A stretch of 49,355 bases of DNA from Ancylomarina salipaludis (lineage in GTDB: Bacteria > Bacteroidota > Bacteroidia > Bacteroidales > Marinifilaceae), in NCBI RefSeq assembly GCF_004122035.1, contig NZ_SAXA01000021.1, positions 1 through 49,355 on the forward strand. Reading direction: 5' to 3'. Position 1 is the stretch's first letter. Every line of letters starts with the position of its first letter. Shown here in pieces: positions 8,161-18,380 of the stretch. The position numbers and the translations under genes were made by a program. A model generated the notes under the pieces. That model searched no databases. It saw nothing but the letters and a program-made list of their open reading frames with translations, and was not told the origin of the DNA.

Positions 8161-8172
8161 TATGTTATGGGC
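8161..8172 (+). repeat. Left arm of inverted repeat flanking the small gene
   Basis: TATGTTATGGGC is the perfect reverse complement of GCCCATAACATA at 8867-8878, on the other side of the gene at 8290-8859. In integron cassettes the first bases after the recombination point are complementary to the start of the cassette's own attC site, which would give exactly this arrangement; that reading is inference. Confidence 0.75.
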
Positions 8173-8289
8173 AATTTTAATAAGAATTATGAATCGAAAT
8201 CTTGCAATAACGACGAATCGTAAGTATAATAGTTACGCTTGTTTGAAACGTTGATTTTCAGAATGCTATCTACATTAACCAAATGAATT

Positions 8290-8859
8290 ATGAAAAACAT
8301 ATTATTTTTAATTTTACTATGCTTAGGACTCAATGGATTTTCTCAGGAATGTGAAGAGTTAAAGACACAATTAACAAAACTAAACAAACACAAAGAAGTA
8401 TTAGAGAAAGATTTAGCTGAGACCAATTCAAAAGTTAAAGAAATTGAACTAAGAATAGAACAAATCGGTCTTCAATCCATTAATGCAAATAAGTTTGTAT
8501 GCAATTCAACAACTACTACTATTTCAAGATTTAAGTCAACACCTGAATTAAATGGACAAGTTATAGAATTAATCCCTAAAAAGAAGGTTGTAAAAGTATT
8601 AGAATATGTTGGTGACAGTTATTGGAAAATCTCATATAACGATCAAATAGGATATCTTAATGATGTATTGATAAAAGAGACTAGTGAGATGGTTTTAGTA
8701 AAAAAAACATCTAAGCGACAAGTAAAACCTTTCAAAACGAAGAATACTAAATCATATTCAACAGGTGGATCAAGTTATAGAACCATCCATACGGGTCCAA
8801 GAGGAGGTAGATATTACATAAATTCCAATGGGAATAAAACATACATAAAAAGGAAGTAA
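8290..8859 (+). CDS. Secreted coiled-coil/SH3-like protein with C-terminal basic motif
   Basis: 189 residues with a clear signal peptide (about 1-18, ending GFS-Q), so it is exported. Residues 20-60 are a heptad-rich coiled coil. Residues about 68-125 look like a bacterial SH3-type fold (TPELNGQVIELIPKKKVVK, then YWKISYNDQIGYLNDVLI). The lysine-rich tail ends in a TGPRGGRYYINSNGNKTYIK motif resembling the small PBCV-type basic adaptor domain. The gene is very AT-rich and lysine-rich, unlike its neighbours, and is bracketed by a perfect 12-bp inverted repeat; both suggest recent acquisition. The biochemical role is unknown; cell-wall or surface binding is a guess from the SH3-like part. Confidence 0.8.
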   Translation: MKNILFLILLCLGLNGFSQECEELKTQLTKLNKHKEVLEKDLAETNSKVKEIELRIEQIGLQSINANKFVCNSTTTTISRFKSTPELNGQVIELIPKKKVVKVLEYVGDSYWKISYNDQIGYLNDVLIKETSEMVLVKKTSKRQVKPFKTKNTKSYSTGGSSYRTIHTGPRGGRYYINSNGNKTYIKRK

Positions 8860-8866
8860 CAAAACA

Positions 8867-9050
8867 GCCCATAACATACGCTATATCCTTAGGCGGGTAG
8901 CGTGTTTTCGAAGGTTTTGTGCTTTTAATGAGCAACGGTAAGGTAACCATTTTAGAATTGTTATAGTTAAATGTACTCCTAAAATGGCTACTTTTCCTTT
9001 TTATAAAATTTAAACCATCAATCAACTAAGGTGCCTACGTTACATAGCGC
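8867..9050. repeat. Structured non-coding element, attC-like
   Basis: Starts with GCCCATAACATA (right arm of the flanking inverted repeat), followed by ACGCTA (8877-8882)/TAGCGT (8898-8903), then GTAACCATTTTAG (8943-8955)/CTAAAATGGCTAC (8979-8991), a 13-bp stem with one mismatch, and ends near CGTTACATAGCGCC. The layered inverted repeats directly after a small orphan gene resemble an integron attC site or a related cassette-associated element. The GTTRRRY/RYYYAAC core is not canonical and no integrase is in the window. No conserved gene lies in 8860-9190. Confidence 0.55.
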
Positions 9051-9190
9051 CATTAGTTCAAACGAAGTGCGGTGAATTATTTGAGGATCTGGCAATAGTT
9101 CGTATCATTATTATTTTCACAAATTCCGGAGCGTTTATAGCATGGGTGATTGGGCTGTCGTTTCTTACAATACAAAAACATTATTTTAAA

Positions 9191-9796
9191 ATGAAAAGAA
9201 TACAATTATTTGGCTTTATAGCTTTAAGCCTTCTTATTTTCTCTTGTGCCCTTCCCAAGTATTCCATAGTTTATGAGTCTCCCAAGGGATTGGATTTGAG
9301 AACAGGCAAATGGTTAGTGAATTCGGTAGGTAATCGTTTGTCATTAGCAGACAAGCATTATTATGGAGATAGGATCGTGCAGGGATTTCAGAAAATGGGA
9401 GTTGACTCAATTGACCTTGTAGGTAATGTTTGGTTCGACTATATCACTCCGGATCGGTTTCAGTTTGAGATTTCGGAAGAGACTTTGCAGTTATTACAAA
9501 AGACTACAGACTACGATTTTATTCTTAATGTGAAAGCTTCAATAATTAAAGATGAAGTCAGTTCATTAATGTTGTTACCTCCGGATAAAAAGAGCTCTAG
9601 TACATCTGAGCTTATAATCGTAGTTTATGATATTAATAGCGGTCAAAAAATCTACCATCAAAGGATAGTGGGAACAATAGCTGTATCGGAAACGGATAAC
9701 GATGTTAGATTTGCTAAATCGGCAGCTGGTTTATTAAATGGTGCTCTTAACCGAGGCTTGAAAGAGATTGAAGAATATGCTGCAGTAAACAAATAA
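9191..9796 (+). CDS. Lipoprotein of unknown function
   Basis: I chose ATG 9191 (MKRIQLFGFIALSLLIFSC): it puts a lipobox (LIFSC, Cys19) at the right distance, whereas the in-frame ATG at 9146 would add 15 residues before the signal. The 201-residue product is predicted to be lipid-anchored. The mature part alternates beta-type segments and helices (for example SELIIVVYDINSGQKIYHQR) and ends in a helix. I do not recognise a named family; size and layout resemble other Bacteroidota lipoproteins of unknown role. It is isolated, followed by two strong hairpins. Confidence 0.8.
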   Translation: MKRIQLFGFIALSLLIFSCALPKYSIVYESPKGLDLRTGKWLVNSVGNRLSLADKHYYGDRIVQGFQKMGVDSIDLVGNVWFDYITPDRFQFEISEETLQLLQKTTDYDFILNVKASIIKDEVSSLMLLPPDKKSSSTSELIIVVYDINSGQKIYHQRIVGTIAVSETDNDVRFAKSAAGLLNGALNRGLKEIEEYAAVNK

Positions 9797-9854
9797 TTTA
9801 TTGAAACCCTGTTTACCGGAGTGTGTAAAGGGGCATTGAAGCATCAAACGAAGA

Positions 9855-9910
9855 ACGGCAAGCCACATGTTTTAGAATTAAGCTCAATTCTAAAACAGCG
9901 CACTTGCCGT
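9855..9910. repeat. Long imperfect hairpin
   Basis: ACGGCAAG...TGTTTTAGAATT (from 9855) pairs with AATTCTAAAACA...CTTGCCGT (to 9910): 8 bp and 12 bp of perfect stem separated by a five-base internal mismatch, with a six-base loop. It lies between the convergent lipoprotein and aspA genes. It could be a small mobile (MITE-like) or REP-like element or a transcription end; there is no T-tract directly after it. Confidence 0.65.
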
Positions 9911-9938
9911 CTTACACTCATGAAAGGTAAGTTTGCTG

Positions 9939-9982
9939 TGGCACGGGTCAGGACCGTGCCATCAGTTTTGATATTATTTTTT
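9939..9982 (+). terminator. Candidate terminator between convergent genes
   Basis: TGGCACGG (9939-9946) and CCGTGCCA (9954-9961) form a perfect 8-bp stem with a seven-base loop, followed on the plus strand by TCAGTTTTGATATTATTTTTT. The loose T-rich tail favours termination of plus-strand transcripts from the lipoprotein gene. It may also act on aspA from the other side. Confidence 0.55.
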
Positions 9983-11380
9983 CACAAACTTTTGAGGTTT
10001 GATCATTCTTTCAGGTTGTAGCAATTCGTCCAACATTTCTTTGGTTAATAGGTTTTTCTCCAAAACCAAATCGTAAACGCTGCGGTTATCTGCAAGGGCT
10101 TCCTTTGCCAAAGCTGAAGAAGCTTCGTAACCCAAAGTTGGGTTCAGAGCAGTTACAATACCGATACTATTTAGTACCATCGCACGGCAAACTTCCTCGT
10201 TGGCAGTAATACCAGTGATACATTTGTCTTTTAGCACGTCCATTGCTTTTTCAAGCATTTCCATTGATTCCAAAATGGATCTTACCAATACAGGCTCCAT
10301 CACATTCAGTTGTAATTGTCCGGCTTCAGCAGCAAAAGTTACGGTTAAATCGTTACCAATCACTTTGAAAGCAACCTGGTTAACCACCTCTGGAATAACA
10401 GGGTTTACTTTACCCGGCATGATTGAAGAACCTGGCTGCATTTTAGGCAGGTTGATTTCATTCAATCCACAACGTGGACCTGCAGACATCAAACGAAGGT
10501 CGTTACAAATTTTAGATAATTTGATAGCCAAACGTTTCAAAGCTGAAGAGTACATCACGTATGAACCGGTGTCAGGCGTTGCCTCAATCAGGTTACCTGC
10601 CAATACAATATCCAGGTTGGTAATTTGTTGCAAGTGTCTTACTACTTTTTCAGAGTATTCAGGCTCAGAGTTGATACCTGTTCCGATAGCAGTAGCACCC
10701 ATGTTCACTTCGCGGAACAATTGTGCATTTTGATTCAAACGTGCAATTTCTTCTTCAAGGTTGACTGCATAGGCTTCGAATTCTTGTCCCAGTGTCATTG
10801 GTACCGCATCCTGTAGTTGCGTACGACCCATTTTAATAACGTGAGCAAATTCTTTACCCTTAGCACGGAAAGATTCAACCAGGTTTTTCAACACCTCAAC
10901 AAGACGTGTGTTGTGATTGATTAATGCAATCTTGATAGCAGTAGGATAAGCATCGTTTGTTGATTGCGAAAGGTTGATATGGTTGTTTGGGTGACAGTGT
11001 TCGTATTCTCCTTTTTCGAATCCCATTAATTCCAACGCACGGTTGGCAATTACTTCGTTGGCATTCATATTGGTTGATGTACCCGCACCCCCCTGAATCA
11101 TGTCAACAGGAAACTGGTCGTAATATTCGCCGGAAAGCACTTCTTCACCCGCTTGTACGATAACTTTAGTTAGTTCGTCAGAAAGCAATCCCAATTCGTT
11201 GTTTGCTTTTGCCGAAGCCATTTTTACCATTGCCAAAGCATCAATAAACAGGGGATAGAAGCTAAGTTTTACACCACAGATATCAAAGTTCTCAACGGCA
11301 CGGAGGGTTTGAATACCATAATATGCATCAGCTGGTACCTCTTTGTAACCCAATAGATCGTGTTCTTGTCTTGTTTTCAT
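9974..11380 (-). CDS. aspA: Aspartate ammonia-lyase
   Basis: Cytosolic enzyme converting L-aspartate to fumarate and ammonia. The fumarase/aspartase signature GSSIMPGKVNPVIPEVV is near residue 313, preceded by the substrate-binding segments AGAGTSTNMNANEVIANRA-like (GGAGTSTNMNANEVIANRA near 97) and STNDAYPTAIK near 140. The 468-residue length and the N-terminal GYKEVPADAYYGIQT are typical of aspartases. It is the last minus-strand gene of the aspartate/asparagine module but has its own promoter region (11381-11809). Fumarase class II is the alternative, but context with asparaginase and a Dcu antiporter favours aspartase. Confidence 0.95.
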   Translation of the reverse strand: MKTRQEHDLLGYKEVPADAYYGIQTLRAVENFDICGVKLSFYPLFIDALAMVKMASAKANNELGLLSDELTKVIVQAGEEVLSGEYYDQFPVDMIQGGAGTSTNMNANEVIANRALELMGFEKGEYEHCHPNNHINLSQSTNDAYPTAIKIALINHNTRLVEVLKNLVESFRAKGKEFAHVIKMGRTQLQDAVPMTLGQEFEAYAVNLEEEIARLNQNAQLFREVNMGATAIGTGINSEPEYSEKVVRHLQQITNLDIVLAGNLIEATPDTGSYVMYSSALKRLAIKLSKICNDLRLMSAGPRCGLNEINLPKMQPGSSIMPGKVNPVIPEVVNQVAFKVIGNDLTVTFAAEAGQLQLNVMEPVLVRSILESMEMLEKAMDVLKDKCITGITANEEVCRAMVLNSIGIVTALNPTLGYEASSALAKEALADNRSVYDLVLEKNLLTKEMLDELLQPERMIKPQKFVKK

Positions 11381-11541
11381 CGAAGAAATTCCTTTAATTA
11401 TTATTTAATCTATCTGATTGCTTTATCCTTTGTTATTCTGTCCCTTTTAAATTGATCCATCACAAAGTTGTGAATGGGATTGTTGAGGAGGCTTTTATTT
11501 GTAAGAATTCTTAAGCTCAGATTTGCTGTTTTATTTCGGTT

Positions 11542-11576
11542 CAAAAATAGATTAAGTCACAATATGCCGTACCAAA
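11542..11576 (-). promoter_or_regulatory. Candidate aspA promoter
   Basis: On the minus strand TATTTTTG (plus 11542-11549) matches the Bacteroidota -7 box TAnnTTTG exactly. TTTG (plus 11573-11576) lies 23 bases upstream as a possible -33 element, slightly farther than usual. The leader to the aspA ATG would be about 155 bases. Confidence 0.5.
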
Positions 11577-11626
11577 AGTGATATGCTGTTCGACTTAAAA
11601 TAAAACTCATTATCGCCTGTTTAGGG

Positions 11627-11640
11627 GTGAAATATTTCAC
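11627..11640. promoter_or_regulatory. Perfect 14-bp palindrome, candidate Crp/Fnr operator
   Basis: GTGAAATATTTCAC is a perfect palindrome about 85 bases upstream of the predicted aspA -7 box. A 12/14 copy (GTAAGATATTTCAC) lies at 15708-15721 upstream of dcuB, next to the Crp/Fnr gene. The position suits an activator bound upstream of the promoter. Assignment to the divergently encoded regulator is inference. Otherwise the 11381-11809 gap holds only this site, the promoter and the porin terminator. Confidence 0.6.
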
Positions 11641-11670
11641 TACTCAATTATGAGGACTTTGTTTATGAGT

Positions 11671-11714
11671 CATATAAAAAAGAGGGCTGTCTGATAAAAC
11701 AGAGCCCCCTCTTT
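11671..11714 (-). terminator. Terminator of the dcuB-ansB-porin operon
   Basis: On the minus strand AAAGAGGGGGCTCTG and CAGACAGCCCTCTTT form a long imperfect stem followed by TTTTTATATG. It lies about 95 bases downstream of the porin stop codon. Confidence 0.8.
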
Positions 11715-11809
11715 GATTATTTGAAATTCCAAGCATTTAAAATGCAAGGGGCATTATCGTTAAAATGTGTTCAGATAGCAACATTTAAATAAGCCATATC
11801 GACAAATGT

Positions 11810-12979
11810 CTAGTACATTTTAAGTCTGTAAACCATACCAATTGAGAAACGGTTTGTGTACTGATCTTTAAGACCCATGTTTTCAGTCAGGCTACTGTCG
11901 TAATCGAAATAGCGACCTGTGTATGTGAAGAAGATTTTTAAGCCTTCAGCAATTGGGTGATATTCCAAACCAGTCATGTAACCGTATGATGTACGGAACT
12001 CGTCGTTTAGGTTGGCATCGGTGTTGCCATTGTTGGTTGCAGTTTCGTACATTCCTTTTACAAACATGTTGAATTTGTTGTTCACACGGTAATCAACTTT
12101 TGCTACCAATGAGTTGTACACAACATCCATTCCGCGAACATAGTCACCACCATTAGCGTTCATCATATCCGATACAATGCCTTTACGGTCGATATCCTCG
12201 TGAGAGTTCATCCAGTCGAACTGCAATTGTGCTTTTTTACCCAATTTTACTTGTGTACCCAAAGCGATGTAGTTGGTGAATTTATCCTTTGCATCTTCGA
12301 ATAAAGAGTAAGACCAACGAGTCTGTACCTTACCGTCGAAAAGGCTACCATTCCAGTTTAAGGTATAACCCAAAGCATTTTTGCTGGCTTCTACACCGTT
12401 CAATCCTTCGTAGATATTATCCATATAGTCGTTGCGAGAATTCACAACCTGAAAACGGAATTCCTGACCTTTTACCTGATAAGCGAAATCAACACCGGTT
12501 AGGAAGTTATCCATATAGTCAATCATGTCGCTGTACTGGTAAATGTCAATTGGGTTCAAATCGAACTCGTATCCACCAAATGCAGTACACTGCTTACCAC
12601 CGGTAATTGTTAAGTTTTTGGTTACGTCGATAGAGATAGATGCAATATCAGTTGCACGTGACAGGTTATCCAATCCTTCAGCAGAAGTACCACGGTTCAT
12701 ACGGTGACGAACACGGTAACGGATGCCTTTAACCACTTCACCACGCATCTCAAGACGCATTTGGTTTGTTTTGAAATCGATGCCTTCGTAATCGCCGCCA
12801 TTGATATACAAGTTGGCTGAATTCTGAAGGTTTAAATAGAAATTGAAAGAGTCATTTTTCTGATCTAAAGAAGCAATTTTTTGCTCCAAAGCTTTTAGGT
12901 TTAATGTCTCCTGAGCCATAGCCGTTCCACCGATAGTCAAAACAGCAAGACCTGCGATTATATATTTTTTAAAACTCAT
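11810..12979 (-). CDS. Outer-membrane porin-like beta-barrel protein
   Basis: Starts at ATG 12977-12979 (MSFKKYIIAGLAVLTIGGTAMA-Q), which gives a clean signal peptide; the frame extends 12 codons upstream without adding a plausible start. The mature protein begins with a short coiled coil (LKALEQKIASLDQKN) and continues as amphipathic beta strands rich in Tyr, Asn and Gly, ending in GMVYRLKMY with an aromatic C-terminal residue, as in outer-membrane barrels. It follows ansB on the same strand with about 150 bases between. Context suggests uptake of Asn, Asp or other C4 compounds through the outer membrane. The exact porin family is not certain. Confidence 0.82.
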   Translation of the reverse strand: MSFKKYIIAGLAVLTIGGTAMAQETLNLKALEQKIASLDQKNDSFNFYLNLQNSANLYINGGDYEGIDFKTNQMRLEMRGEVVKGIRYRVRHRMNRGTSAEGLDNLSRATDIASISIDVTKNLTITGGKQCTAFGGYEFDLNPIDIYQYSDMIDYMDNFLTGVDFAYQVKGQEFRFQVVNSRNDYMDNIYEGLNGVEASKNALGYTLNWNGSLFDGKVQTRWSYSLFEDAKDKFTNYIALGTQVKLGKKAQLQFDWMNSHEDIDRKGIVSDMMNANGGDYVRGMDVVYNSLVAKVDYRVNNKFNMFVKGMYETATNNGNTDANLNDEFRTSYGYMTGLEYHPIAEGLKIFFTYTGRYFDYDSSLTENMGLKDQYTNRFSIGMVYRLKMY

Positions 12980-13050
12980 TGTTGTTGTTATAAACTGGTT
13001 TCTATTGTAAGTCATTTGAGAGGTTTTCCCCTAAATTTGGGATAAGTAAG

Positions 13051-13083
13051 CCCTGGGGAGGTGACCTCTCGATCCTCCCCGGG
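13051..13083 (-). promoter_or_regulatory. GC-rich hairpin between ansB and the porin gene
   Basis: CCCTGGGGAGG (13051-13061) pairs with CCTCCCCGGG (13074-13083) apart from one bulged T. It lies between ansB and the porin gene on the minus strand, with a second small hairpin (GATTCT/AGAATC, about 13110-13126) nearer to ansB. No T-tract follows, so a processing or stabilising role, or partial termination, is more likely than a full stop. Confidence 0.55.
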
Positions 13084-13133
13084 ATTATAAATCAATAAGT
13101 AACTTGAAGTGATTCTATTTCAGAATCGATATT

Positions 13134-15577
<2,444 letters not shown>

Positions 15578-15599
15578 TTTTCTTTATCTGATTCGGTGG

Positions 15600-15627
15600 T
15601 AAAGATATATGGCTATCCGATATCAAA
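15600..15627 (-). promoter_or_regulatory. Weak candidate dcuB promoter
   Basis: On the minus strand TATCTTTA (plus 15600-15607) resembles the -7 box TAnnTTTG except for its last base, with TTTG (plus 15624-15627) 16 bases upstream. The spacing is shorter than the usual 19-21, so this is tentative. Confidence 0.3.
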
Positions 15628-15707
15628 TATGCGTTGTAATCTGTTGCTGGACACGCAATTGAATACAAGTAAATTACGCTTATAGAAAGGAAAAGACGTG
15701 ATGGAGA

Positions 15708-15721
15708 GTAAGATATTTCAC
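15708..15721. promoter_or_regulatory. Second copy of the aspA-type palindrome
   Basis: GTAAGATATTTCAC matches the perfect palindrome upstream of aspA (11627-11640) at 12 of 14 bases. It lies about 130 bases upstream of the dcuB start and 226 bases upstream of the divergent Crp/Fnr gene. The 370-base dcuB-crp gap holds no gene. Confidence 0.5.
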
Positions 15722-15947
15722 CCTTGTTATACTAGGCAGTTTACTTTTGGTTGATTTTATCCGGATTTTTAAATAGATTAATGATCTGTAGAACACCGAT
15801 TTGACTTTATTGGCATGAGTTTGTTTTTTTATTGCAGCTGATTGCGATTTATCGGTGAGTTATTTTACTCTTTGAAATCAAAATTAAGTATCTTGTAATA
15901 TGCGTATTGAGTAAAAATTAGCAGATATTTGTTGCGAAAATTTATAA

Positions 15948-16637
15948 ATGTTGAATTGTATGGACGAAAATTTTGAGTTGGAGCAATATTTGAAGCATCC
16001 TTGCTTCTCATCCCTTTCAGGTCGGGATGTCAGTATGATTATTAATAATAGTACAATTCTTGATTTTAAGAAGAATGAAATTATTATCAAGCAGGGGAGC
16101 TTTGCCACGCATATATATTACGTCTTAAGTGGATTGGCCAAGATTAATATTGAGTCTGATGGGCGAAATAACACGATTCGGATGGCTCCGGAGTACCGAT
16201 TTTTAGGTTTATCGCATGCATTTTTTGATAAGACCTATCATATTTCGGCTACTGCAATGGAAACGTCCAAAGTGCTTTTGATTGATATTGCTGTATTTAA
16301 GCAACTGATTAAAACCAATGGCAGTTTTGCAATGGGGATTATTGAAACCATGTCGAAAACCTCGCATCGTCAGGTCAAGCGAATGGTGATGTATAGTAAT
16401 AAGAATGTAGAGGGAAGTTTAGCTACCTTTCTGTTGCACTATTCACACATGGAAAACTCCACTACCTTTAAATTGCCTTTCTCGAGAAAAGAAATTGCCG
16501 AAACCATTGGCTATTCCCGTGAAAGTGTTATTCATACGTTTTCAAAATTCAATAAAGAGAATATTATCAGAGTTGATGAGAAATATGTGGAATTATTGGA
16601 TATTGAGCTTTTGAAGCAAATAAAGAAAAAGGGATAA
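15948..16637 (+). CDS. Crp/Fnr family transcriptional regulator
   Basis: An N-terminal cyclic-nucleotide-binding-type beta-roll (about 20-140) is followed by a Crp-type winged helix (about 150-220) with recognition region FSRKEIAETIGYSRESVIHT. The 229-residue length is typical; ATG 15960 is an alternative start four codons in. Only two cysteines (4 and 19) are present, so an FNR-type 4Fe-4S cluster with four Cys ligands is excluded. The gene is divergent from dcuB and probably controls the asparagine/aspartate module through the repeated GTGAAATATTTCAC-like site; its signal is unknown. Confidence 0.9.
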   Translation: MLNCMDENFELEQYLKHPCFSSLSGRDVSMIINNSTILDFKKNEIIIKQGSFATHIYYVLSGLAKINIESDGRNNTIRMAPEYRFLGLSHAFFDKTYHISATAMETSKVLLIDIAVFKQLIKTNGSFAMGIIETMSKTSHRQVKRMVMYSNKNVEGSLATFLLHYSHMENSTTFKLPFSRKEIAETIGYSRESVIHTFSKFNKENIIRVDEKYVELLDIELLKQIKKKG

Positions 16638-16663
16638 GATATCCTCAGATATAAATGGTAAGA

Positions 16664-16692
16664 AAAGAGATCTGTGATTAGATCTCTTTTTT
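16664..16692 (+). terminator. Terminator of the Crp/Fnr gene
   Basis: AAAGAGATCT and AGATCTCTTT form a perfect 10-bp stem with a six-base loop, followed by TTT. It lies between the convergent regulator and MATE genes and could act in both directions. Confidence 0.85.
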
Positions 16693-16710
16693 ATTTGCTA
16701 GTTTTTACGA

Positions 16711-18051
16711 TTAAATTTTTTTGAGAATGTATTTGTATCGCATTTGGAAAAGGGCAGAACACACAAGCAAGCCTACAGGAAAGCCAAACCAGATACCGAC
16801 GGCACCAAATTCCCACACAAAGGCTGATAAATAGCTAAAGGGAATAGAAACAATGAAATAAGATATAAAGGTTATTATTACGGGAATTCGCGCATCAGCA
16901 AAACCTCTTAGAGTTCCCACAAGGATAATTTGTATGCCATCGACAAGCTGAAACACACCACAAACAATCAGCATTTGTGCAGCTAATTGTATAACTGTGC
17001 TGTCTGTTGTAAACATCAGGGGCAACAAATTACGGGCACCTACAAACAAAATGATCGAAAAAGCACAGTAGACATACATTAGGTTCATGGCCGTTTTAGT
17101 TGCTCGAATAATACCTTCCTTATTATTAGCTCCTTTATAATGACTCACACGTATGGTGGTTCCGGAACCCAATCCCTGGTATATCATGAAACCCAGGGTA
17201 GAAAGGGTTATGGCAATTTGGTGTGCAGCCATGCCAACTTCGCTAACCCATCCCATCATAATGGCACATAGTCCGAATGCGCAGGCTTCCATTACAATTT
17301 GTCCGCCCAATGGAATGCCCAGCTTCACAATTTGGATAAATTTAGTCTTGCAAAATACGCTTTGCTTGTATAGCTTAGTGAACAGTTGGTATTTCTGATT
17401 TTTATAAAAAAGGATGATAAAGGCAATTGCCATAAATATTCGGGCCAGCAGAGTACCAATGCCCGCTCCGGTAAGTCCCATCTCCGGTGCACCAAGTTTT
17501 CCATACATGAACAGGTAGTTACCTACCGTATTCACAACATTTGCCCAAAGCATAATTTTCATCGCTGTTTTGGTATCGCCAATTCCTTCGGCAAATTGTT
17601 TGTAGCCATAGAAAACCATCATGGGTAATACTGAGACCATCAGTATGGCTAAATAATCTCGTGAAGGTTGCAGAACCGATTGGGGTTGTCCCATGTAAGG
17701 CATAAATACATATAAAATTGCCAGAAGCAGGGCCAAAGCGAGCCCCATGAAGGCATTGGCCATGATACCATTTTTAATCCATGAACCAACTGATGCATGG
17801 TCCTTTTCGCCCCAGCTCCTGCCAATCAGAGGGGTTAAAGCAAATGAATAGCCCATCCCGAATATTAAAACCAGATTGAATAGGGTGTTTGTAAAGGATG
17901 CCGCAGCCAGGGGGATTGTTCCCAACTGACCAATCATGACATTATCGATTAATCCGACTGTAATTTGTCCTGCCTGTGCGATAATCACAGGAATACTTAG
18001 TGAAAGTGTTTTTTTGTATTCACCTGCGTGTTGCTCCCAAAGTCTCATCAT
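16711..18051 (-). CDS. MATE family multidrug/organic cation efflux transporter
   Basis: Inner-membrane antiporter with about 12 hydrophobic spans in two related halves, the MATE pattern (IPVIIAQAGQITVGLIDNVM near the start and a matching LGIPLGGQIVMEACAF in the second half). I chose ATG 18049-18051 (MMRLWEQHAGEYKKTLSLS, about 446 residues), because the upstream extension to TTG 18117 is Cys-rich and unlike the family. It is monocistronic. The substrate cannot be read from sequence. NorM-type drug export is the usual annotation. Confidence 0.93.
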   Translation of the reverse strand: MMRLWEQHAGEYKKTLSLSIPVIIAQAGQITVGLIDNVMIGQLGTIPLAAASFTNTLFNLVLIFGMGYSFALTPLIGRSWGEKDHASVGSWIKNGIMANAFMGLALALLLAILYVFMPYMGQPQSVLQPSRDYLAILMVSVLPMMVFYGYKQFAEGIGDTKTAMKIMLWANVVNTVGNYLFMYGKLGAPEMGLTGAGIGTLLARIFMAIAFIILFYKNQKYQLFTKLYKQSVFCKTKFIQIVKLGIPLGGQIVMEACAFGLCAIMMGWVSEVGMAAHQIAITLSTLGFMIYQGLGSGTTIRVSHYKGANNKEGIIRATKTAMNLMYVYCAFSIILFVGARNLLPLMFTTDSTVIQLAAQMLIVCGVFQLVDGIQIILVGTLRGFADARIPVIITFISYFIVSIPFSYLSAFVWEFGAVGIWFGFPVGLLVCSALFQMRYKYILKKI

Positions 18052-18337
18052 GAGTTGAAAATTTACATCTATATCACAACAAAGTACCCCAATAACGCTG
18101 CATAAGTGCGCACGCAACTGCGGTATTTCATTATTGAAATACAGATGTTGTTAATAAAAAAATTGGTAGTAAAACGAGACCTTTTCCTCCGGCTTACATC
18201 TTTTGTTCTGTACTCTTTTCGAAACTGGCGTTTCGGATTTCAAGGTGTGAAATGTTGCAAAACAAAAACGCGACGTAAGTGAGTCGTTATATTTCTATGT
18301 TTAAGGCCGCGAAGGTAATATTTTTTGACTTTCCTCA
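18052..18337. other. Gene-free leader of the MATE gene
   Basis: No gene found. It contains a perfect hairpin GTATTTCA-TTAT-TGAAATAC (18123-18142) in what would be the MATE transcript, plus smaller inverted repeats (CGAAAC/GTTTCG near 18220). I do not recognise a known riboswitch. Confidence 0.4.
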
Positions 18338-18373
18338 AAATAAAAAAGAGCCTGCTTCTATAAGCAGACTCTT
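18338..18373 (-). terminator. Terminator of kdsB
   Basis: On the minus strand AAGAGTCTGCTT and AAGCAGGCTCTT form a 12-bp stem with one mismatch and a four-base loop, followed by TTTTATTTT. It starts just after the kdsB stop codon. Confidence 0.9.
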
Positions 18374-18380
18374 AAATGTA

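Noticed and set aside
9939-9961. Sigma-54 promoter (TGGCAC start)
   Set aside because: The GC element at the -12 position is missing; the sequence is better explained as a perfect hairpin.
9821-10021. 66-codon plus-strand frame
   Set aside because: Spans two hairpins and runs into the antisense of aspA; no family look.
15948-16637. True FNR oxygen sensor
   Set aside because: Only two cysteines in the protein, so the four-Cys iron-sulphur cluster cannot form.
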